A stretch of DNA of 64,000 nt from Rhytidiadelphus loreus (taxonomy: Eukaryota; Streptophyta; Bryopsida; Hypnales; Hylocomiaceae). The notes below the pieces were generated by a model that had not been told where the DNA came from, did no database searches, and worked only from the letters and a program-made list of their open reading frames with translations. Below, one piece after another: positions 56,964 to 64,000 of this stretch. The first letter of the stretch is position 1. Every line of letters starts with the position of its first letter. Location: contig OX344765.1 in the NCBI GenBank assembly GCA_947034895.1, forward strand, positions 49,419,001 to 49,483,000, written 5' to 3'. The position numbers were made by a program, and so were the translations under genes.

Positions 56964-57203
56964 CCCTTAAACAACGAGCTGGTCATCGTGAAAAATCAAT
57001 TGTTTGGGAACCGTGTGAATTGTTGGCTTAAAAAAAATGAAAAAGCACTCCTTGAAAGACAAACTAGTGTAGAAGACGTTCCCTTTTTACACAAAATTTG
57101 GAGGTGAGGATGAATAGTTGCACTTCTCTCCCACATGGAGAGATTCTTTGTCATTCATTGATTAGAACTTGGGTTAGAAAACGTCCTCAACGTCATTTAT
57201 GGG
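56964..57203. mobile_element. TTAA-flanked 240-bp element (GAATCCTTC repeat family)
   Basis: TTAA at 56960-56963 and 57204-57207. Ends are CCCTTAAACAACG and, inward from the right, CCCATAAATGACG. It is the best-preserved member of a family with at least seven relatives in this window. Confidence 0.7.
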
Positions 57204-57514
57204 TTAAGGTTTAGGGTCTAGAACTAACTAGTATAGATTTCAAAACACATAGTCTAAAGTCTAAACATAAAAGTGTCAAGTTTGTGGAATACGGCACTAT
57301 TCTAATGAGATTTTGGTTATTGGAGATTTAGGTATGAGAGGCCGGCTCAATAAAGCTTGGAAAATTCAAATGCATTTATAAGTGAAAAATGTTTGATGGA
57401 GGTTACCAAGTCCTTAGTTGCAAAAGGCTCTGGACTTGGTTTGTCCTTGTAGATCACAAACTCAATGAAGCCTTCTTCTTTCAAACTTGGATAAATCATT
57501 ACACATTTTTTTGC

Positions 57515-57792
57515 TACTCTGGAGGGCTGTGAATTCCCATCTGAAAACTTGCCGAAACTCCCTAAAACCCGCTGTTCGCAAGCTGTGCTAACCTGGCCGA
57601 GCAACTACCATGTCACTTTTTCTGAAAATAAAAAATATAAAAATAAAAAATTTAACTTTGTTTTTCATTTTAAGAATTTTTATTTTTATTTTTTTTGAAA
57701 AAAAAAAATATCTGACATCGACATTTGATGAAACGGAGTTGGGAACATGCTTGAAACGGCCCTCCAGTCCCCCCCGGATCTCATCTAATGGT
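57515..57792. mobile_element. inverted partial MITE of the GGGCCGTTTC family
   Basis: In reverse orientation it contains GTTGGGAACATGCTTGAAAC, GGCCCTCCAGTCC and TCATCTAATGG, as in 6224-6691. The other end (GGAGGGCTGTGAATTCCC) is decayed. Confidence 0.6.
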
Positions 57793-59926
57793 TAAAAGTT
57801 AAAATCACATAATTATATATGATATAATATTTCACCCTCTTTAGATCCTCAAAGAAAAATGTTAAATGTTACTAGCAATTCCTCATAACATATTTTGTAA
57901 ATATACCTTGTTATGTGATAGAATAGTCATAAATTTGAAATATATATAATAATGCTGACTTTTAAATATAAAATAATTTTTAATTTTTTTTTTAAATTAT
58001 GGAATATGATTACACTTAAGACAACCATCTCCAATAAAAATTTCAAGTTCAAACAAATCATGCTTCAAAAGCAGAAAGTAATGGAAATCTAAAGCACTCC
58101 TCTTTTGACAAATAAACAATATTAGTGTTTCTTTCAATGACCTTTTTAATAATTAAAAATACCATTTAATATAATCAATATTATTTTTTTAGTAATTCCT
58201 TTTGCAAAAAATCATAGAAATTACAAAAGCACTTAAAACATGATGTTAAAAAAAATTAATGGTGAAAATAATGACAAACATCATGATATGATTGGTGTAC
58301 TTTTGAGCTTGTCAATGAATAAGTTCAACAGGAAATAAAATGCTCTCAACTATTGCATTTAAAATTTTAAAGCCTTGTAAATGCTACATTTAGAAGGCCA
58401 AAATGAAGGCTATAAAAATTAACAACTATGATAAACTCAAAATCCAATAAAGAATATTATGAATTTAATAACGTTTAAAATAAAATCCCTAAGAAATTTA
58501 GTATTTGACTTTTAAAATGTCCCTCCAACTTGCAATGTCTTCTAAAGATTAAGAAAATGAGTATGGATAGGTATTAAAGTAAGCATACCTATTATGAACT
58601 TTCTTTTGAATTGTGTCCCCATCTACAAATGTCCAACATTCCAATCCCTAAAATATTGTACAAATGCCAATCCATACTTTAAATTAGGTTGTTTGTTTGT
58701 TACATTGAGATCTATAGAGCCATATGTCACTTGGCCGCATTCTTGATATTGTTAGAAAGCTCTTTGTGAAGAAGTTGCATGGGCTTTGTAGCCTTCATTT
58801 TGGCCTATAGTGTGAAACATATTGAATTTCAATTTTTTTATAAATGAACAAATTAGAAAATTACTTTTACTTGTGTTTAGTTTGTAACAACAACAAAAGG
58901 TACACTAGTACGAATCCGATTAGAACGAAGGTCTATAACAAATATACCTACTTTATGTTAGGATTTTATCATACTATTTGTGTGGAGGTGGGTGTCTTGT
59001 TTCCATGTACAAACACAACTTGTTTGAATGCAAATTATTTTTTTACCTTGTGTTTCTATCCTTTGGGTTTACAATCTTGTAGTTGTACTTTTTCATTTTT
59101 CTATTACTATTGAGTATTACCATTTTTGTTCAAAATAAAAAATAAAAAAATAATTGTGGTTTGAATTTTGGCGCTTTAGTCATGTTCCATGTATCAAATT
59201 CCATGGCTTTATGTCATCAACTAAACTAGCGCTAAATTGCCCACCTAAAGGTCATTCAAGCCATAAAAAAATTCTTTTGATTAATTTTTTTGTCAATTAG
59301 TTATGAATATTTTATGAATTTATTCCTTTGTTTTCATGTCAAAGTGGAAAGCTAAGAATATATTCTAAAATTAAATTATTTTATTTTATTGAATACATTG
59401 ACACTTATACATAAACCTTCTAACCATTGGATTCTAACTAATGAGATGAAAGTTGTGACCAGTTTTATTTTGAAGGTAACAAAAGTTGAAACAACATGTA
59501 AAGTTATTTTAAAATTCAATTTACAAAAACAAAGGATGTGTATTGCTTATTGTGACATTGAGACATTGTAAGCATTGGAATTGACAATTCTCAATTTTTA
59601 GTCAAAGTTATGAACAATATAGGTTTTCAGCTTTTATTGTGTACCATCTTTTCACTTACTAATTGTTTAAAGATGAATCCTTAAATTTTTATTTTAAACT
59701 ATTTTCCATCATTTTGACAAAAATGCTCAAGTTATGTTGTTATGGGATATACAATTTTATTTAATAATAATAAAAAAAGACAAAAATTTATCTTTAACAA
59801 GGGCTAGAAATCCTAATTTTTGAGGTTTAGATACCAATATATTGCAATTGGTAGGGGGCACTCTAAAATTCTAAGAAGAGGTACTCAAAGAAGTTAACTA
59901 GAAGATCCTAAAGTTGAGTTTATTAA
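57793..59926. other. AT-rich intergenic, nothing identified
   Basis: Long AT-rich stretch with only short open frames. No RNA gene or bounded repeat recognised. Confidence 0.5.
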
Positions 59927-60840
59927 TCCCTAAAGGACTAGCCTTTAGTTTTTGGCAACATTGAGATTTTTGCAGGTACTTGTGATTGGAGATTTGCATA
60001 TTTAAGGCAGAAATTTTATTAGGAGGGGACGAGGAATATCTTTCATACACACTAAATTTAATGACATTTGGAAATATGAGAAAAAAGTTATGGTCTAATA
60101 TGTTATTTTTTTTCCTAGCCGGGCAATCTAGGCAAATAAAAAAAAGCACTTTTTTCATAAACAAAAATTTGAAATTGATTTTCTAGAGTTATGCATGGAA
60201 AGCTTTAAATCATTCCATTTTGATTAATTACATGAAAGTTATGAGGAGTTTTAGTTTGCAGGCACTTATGCAATCTTTACTCTAAAATAAACTTTGAAGT
60301 CTTTTATCTTACTCAATTTTCAGTATTATTTGAAAAAAATAAAATCATAGGATGTAGATTGTTTATTACAACATTGCAACCATTGGTATTGGCATTTTTC
60401 AATTCATAACTAAATTCTTAAGAATTCAATATTTTGAATCATTCTCTACTTTTTCCTATGTACTATTTTTTTCCTTTAAGTTGTACAATTCCAAATGATG
60501 TGAAATTTTTTCAAGCATGTAGCCAACTTGTCTAGGAAAAAGAATCCAAAGAACCACCACCATTTTGGACATTTTTTCATAAAAAGTGAGATTGTGAAGC
60601 ATAGCTGCCCTTTTTTTTGTAGGGCCAAAAAATTGAATCCAGTGAATTTAAATGCTTATATCTTGCAATCCACGAGGTGGAAATTTCTGAAATTTTTTCT
60701 CATCTTTTCTAACCAACTTTCTACAAGATCCTACAATTACTTGTGTTCAAAAATGTTTTTATTCTAAAAGTTGGTATTTGTACTAGAAATAGTAGTTTTG
60801 GAGTGTTTTTGGTGAAAACATGGTCAAGGAGCTTTAGGGA
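59927..60840. mobile_element. TTAA-flanked element, 914 bp
   Basis: TTAA at 59923-59926 and 60841-60844, ends TCCCTAAAG on both sides. It is homologous over most of its length to 51693-52928 and gives the empty site for the MITE nested there. Confidence 0.8.
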
Positions 60841-60904
60841 TTAAAAAGTAAAAAATAAAGATGATAATTTTTATCCTTGCTTTGGTTGACAATATTTTGA
60901 ATCA

Positions 60905-60990
60905 TTTTTGGGTCATTTTTTTACTTGCACACCCTGGACTGACTTGGGGGGACGAGCGAGGGTGTCAGTTCACCCTGACCCGGGGGGCAG
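60905..60990. repeat. fragment of the GGTGAACT MITE family
   Basis: TTACTTGCACACCCTGGACTG and GAGCGAGGGTGTCAGTTCAC match the right end of 56272-56614. Confidence 0.65.
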
Positions 60991-61090
60991 GGTAAGGGGG
61001 GGCCGGGTAAGGGCTAGGCAGAGGATTGAGAGGCGGCTCTATTATTAGACAACTGGAGGTCCAGCCAGGCCAGCCTCCGTGCCATGTTAA

Positions 61091-61311
61091 CCCGGCTTAA
61101 ACGACGAGTTGGTCACCGTGAAAATCAGTTGTTTTGGAGCCGTGTGAATTGTTGACTTAAAAAAATGCAAAAGCACTCACTAGAAGTTAAACGACTCTAG
61201 AAGACATTCCCTTTTCACACAAAATTTGGATGAATAGTTGCACTTCTATCCCACATGGAAAGATTCTTTGTCATTTATCGGCTGGAAAATGTCCTCAAGA
61301 TCTTTTATGGA
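61091..61311. mobile_element. TTAA-flanked copy of the GAATCCTTC repeat family
   Basis: TTAA at 61087-61090 and 61312-61315. It aligns with 56964-57203 along its whole length (GAGTTGGTCACCGTGAAAATC, AGCCGTGTGAATTGTTG, ATGGAAAGATTCTTTGTC). Confidence 0.7.
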
Positions 61312-61315
61312 TTAA

Positions 61316-61734
61316 GGGGAAACACAAGTCTTAGAGGGCTTGGAGGGGCACCCGGACCTCCTTTTATAAGTATGCGATAGGAATTTTGCAAGAGCTTTTA
61401 CAAGAGTTATAGAATTCTCCAGTGACTTTTGACTTTTGACTTTTGACTTCTTTATTAAGCTTCCAATGGAAAGCTACTCGACCTCAATTGGAGGTCCATG
61501 CCCTTCCATTGGCCGGAGGTCCGGACTGTAAGAGACCATCTCCATTAGAAATCGGAACTGGAGGGCCATTCAAATTGATCATGAGCAGAGAGCTCAATTT
61601 TTTTGAAATCTTGGCTTTGTGTACAATTTAGAAAACAAGCTCTGGCGGAAGGTCCGGAAGGTTCAGTTTTGCTTCCAAGTTTTGTAGATTTGGAGGTTAG
61701 AGGTCCAGGCAAGGACCTGTCCAGCCCCCAATGG
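61316..61734. other. short spacer, no gene called
   Basis: Mixed composition with a tandem CTTTTGACTTTTGACTTTTG run at about 61428. Short frames on both strands without motifs. Confidence 0.4.
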
Positions 61735-61965
61735 AGACCAACTTTGATCCTTCACCAATAGTAAATGTAGAACAATGTCCCCTATTTTGTGTTGTATATT
61801 CTTATATCCTTCACTCCTTCTAACTAATTTGGGGTCACTAATTACAAATATGAATTCAAAACTTTCAAAATTTATCATGTGTTTCAAATAAAAATTTCCA
61901 ATGTTTTTTTCCAAAGGTAAATTGTGGAGCAATGAGAGGGTCAATTCACCATGACCACAAGCAAT
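61735..61965. repeat. diverged inverted fragment of the GGTGAACT MITE family
   Basis: CCCCTATTTTGTGTTGTATA, TAATTTGGGGTCACTAATTA and GAGAGGGTCAATTCACC correspond to the family's interior and end in reverse order. Confidence 0.5.
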
Positions 61966-62130
61966 CCCTATTATCTTAGTATTTCTACTATTTCTAAATA
62001 ATACTAGTTTTTCTTTTGTAAACACAAAAGAAACATGTGTATTATTTAGATTAAGAGTGAGTAATTGACAAGAAAATAAGAAGACTCATTTTAATCAAGG
62101 ATTCAAAATTTTAGCACTTGCCAAGATTTA

Positions 62131-62252
62131 ACCCTTGAATGTTGGGTTGGTCACCATGAAAATCATCTTTTTGTGTATAGTGTAAATCATTTGCTTAAAA
62201 GAAATCCAAAAGCATTTATTGGAGGTCAAACAACTACGCAAGCCCTTTGTTG
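62131..62252. repeat. fragment of the GAATCCTTC repeat family
   Basis: TTAACCCTTGAATGTTGGGTTGG, then GAAAATCATCTTTTTGTG and AAAGCATTTATTGGAGGTC match the left half of 56964-57203. Confidence 0.5.
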
Positions 62253-62255
62253 TTA

Positions 62256-62526
62256 ACCCCTAAAATGCCCAAGGTCTTTTTTAAGCTTCTTAGAACTTTC
62301 TTTCAATTGAATAAAAAGTCAACATTTCGATAAATTTTATCAATTTCTTTTTGAATTGTAACTATTCAAATTCAAACTATACATGTTAGAGATCACAAGA
62401 AAAAGAAAACACAACAATATCACTCATGGATGAAAAGATTATAATGTTTGATCATGAGAGTGTTAAAACTGTGAAAGTGATTTCACAAGTCAAATCTAAA
62501 ATTGAGGTCACCAAAGAGATATTAGG
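62256..62526 (+). repeat. left part of a TTAA-type repeat
   Basis: Begins TTAACCCCTAAAATGCCCAAGG and matches 63297-63590, then stops at a TTAA occupied by the next MITE. Confidence 0.65.
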
Positions 62527-62530
62527 TTAA

Positions 62531-63292
62531 CCCCTCAAGGCCTAATAACTTTTTGACTATGGATGTTTCAATGAGTTGTTCCACTCTAATATTTTTTTTC
62601 ACTTGGATGTACTTGAAATTTTTAATTTTAACTGTATAAAAGTGAAGACTATTTTTTCTTTCCACATAGAATTAATTTTGGAAAATATTGATTGTTGAAT
62701 TTTAGATTTTAAAATTTTTGGATGATCAACTTATAGTAAAAAAAAAAAACTCTAGGGGAAGAAAAATTATAAGAAGATGAATAATGCTTTTTTATCCCTC
62801 AAAAAACTTATATTGAAATTTTAAGGCAAATGCAGTAGTTTTTTTTAGTTTTTTTAAAATAAAAAATAAAACAAATCTCTCACATTCGTATACGTTTTTA
62901 AATAGGAGTAGAAAGCCCAAACAGACCAAATTGAACTCTAATTTTTATTTTTATTTTTTACATATGGATCAATTTTTGAAATTTAATACTTGATAATATT
63001 AACATATTTTTGGAAACATCTTCAAAAAAATTGGAATCATTCTAATTATTTTTGTATTTTTAATCATACTAGAGTGAAGCTTGTATTTTTAAACTACTAA
63101 AAATAAAAATTTGAAAAAAATTCTCCAAATTTATTTATTTTTCCATCCCTACTATTCCTTCATTGTAAAAAATATTTTCTTGTTGTTTTACAAGACCCTA
63201 GTTTACAAAATATTGAGATTTGTTTCACCCTACCAAGATTTGTCATTGAAAATTTGAAAAGGACACATTATGTCCTCTTAGTCGTTGAGGGT
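62531..63292. mobile_element. TTAA-flanked MITE, 762 bp
   Basis: TTAA at 62527-62530 and 63293-63296. Ends are CCCCTCAAGGCCTAA and, inward from the right, ACCCTCAACGACTAA. AT-rich and non-coding. Confidence 0.7.
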
Positions 63293-63296
63293 TTAA

Positions 63297-63923
63297 CCTC
63301 CAAATGCCCAAAGCCTTTTTTGGGCTTCTAAGAATTTTCTCTAAATTGAACAAAAACTAACAATTTGATAAGTTGTATCAATATTTTTAAATTGTAACCG
63401 TACAAATTCAAACTAAACATATTAGATCAAATATAAAAAGAAGCATAACAATATCACTTATGGATTGAAAGATTATAATGTTCAATCATTAGGGTGTTGG
63501 AGCTAAAAAAATGATTTGAAGTCTTTCAATCTTCTTTTCACATGTCAAATCTAAAAACTTAGTCACCAAAAAAATATGAGGATAAAGGGCATAACATGTG
63601 TAAGTCCAATCAATTTATGGCTTTTCAAAATCTACTTAGCAATTTTTTTGAATGAATTTCTAATGTGATTTTTTCTCCAAGATCTAGTGTATTTGAAGCT
63701 CATTTCCAAGAGCCCTCAACATTGCAAAAAGTCAAGATTGCAATGGACACCCTTGTAGAAAATCTTGAATAGAAAAAACATAATCAATTATTTTCAAAAT
63801 TAAATTTTTGATGTTAAAACTAGACTTCAAAAATATAAACTACTAAAAATAGCAATTTGGTTAGGTTTTATTTAACTTCAAAGTATTGTCAACATCAAAA
63901 TTTGGTGCCTTGGGCATTTAGGG
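63297..63923 (+). repeat. near-complete TTAA-type repeat, about 627 bp
   Basis: Starts TTAACCTCCAAATGCCC and ends GCCTTGGGCATTTAGGGATTA, giving an inverted terminal pair around AAATGCCC. The region around 63590 (GAGGATAAAGGGC) is the uninterrupted form of the site that holds MITEs at 51.0 and 62.5 kb. Confidence 0.7.
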
Positions 63924-64000
63924 ATTACAAGACATAACATGTATACCCCAATGAATTTACAACTTTTCAAAGTCTACTCTACAATTTTTTTAAATGAACC

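Noticed and set aside
1..64000. CRISPR arrays, tRNA, rRNA, bacterial operons
   Set aside because: No regularly spaced direct repeats of the right type, no cloverleaf with conserved boxes and no rRNA core sequences were seen; the window is eukaryotic.

Overview
This window looks like a nuclear chromosome segment of a land plant, most likely a non-seed plant (bryophyte or lycophyte grade). Evidence: spliced GT-AG genes, TTTAGGG-type telomere-like repeats, a Ty1/copia element primed by initiator tRNA-Met, plant-type genes, and a decayed kinase of a style (YSFAMTC-like helix, GER-P-like tail) I associate with early land plants. The species is inference only. There is no bacterial operon structure, rRNA, tRNA or CRISPR that I can see. 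Most of the sequence is AT-rich and repetitive, with small GC-richer gene islands.

Layout. 1-0.1 kb: 5' end of a minus-strand gene, beside a 128-bp tandem duplication. 4.87-5.24 kb (minus) and 16.22-16.59 kb (plus): two paralogous small proteins of unknown function (67% identical over an 83-residue core). 6-15 kb: a cluster of miniature elements, several flanked by TTAA. 16.87-41.23 kb: one nested transposon complex. A copia retrotransposon (181-bp LTRs) carries a 13.2-kb piggyBac transposon in its 5' LTR. That piggyBac carries a 590-bp MITE and a 5.7-kb hAT-like foldback element inside its transposase gene. A second 5.5-kb hAT-like element of the same family interrupts the copia pol gene. 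Each main insertion is supported by terminal inverted repeats and target-site duplications. 41.9-44.3 kb (minus): a broken protein kinase gene. 44.65-46.65 kb (minus): an unrecognised multi-exon gene or pseudogene with two in-frame TAG codons. 46.79-49.22 kb (minus): an apparently intact three-exon gene for a class-V-aminotransferase-like (Mo-cofactor-sulfurase-like) protein of 695 residues. 50.6-64 kb: AT-rich sequence packed with MITE-type repeats, plus one GC-richer island at 55.1-56.3 kb.

How it fits together. No pathway links the genes. The coherent story is transposon history: copia inserted downstream of the 16.2-kb gene, then piggyBac entered the copia LTR, then related hAT-like foldback elements entered both hosts. 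The coding frames of copia and piggyBac are each broken by premature stops that can nearly all be explained by single C-to-T or G-to-A transitions, as expected for methylated, silenced DNA. The strongest candidates for something new are the hAT-like foldback family (CGGACGG-rich ends, near-perfect 1.4-kb arms, interstitial telomere-like repeats), the plant piggyBac with a long N-terminal extension, the small paralogous protein pair, and the unrecognised gene at 44.65-46.65 kb.
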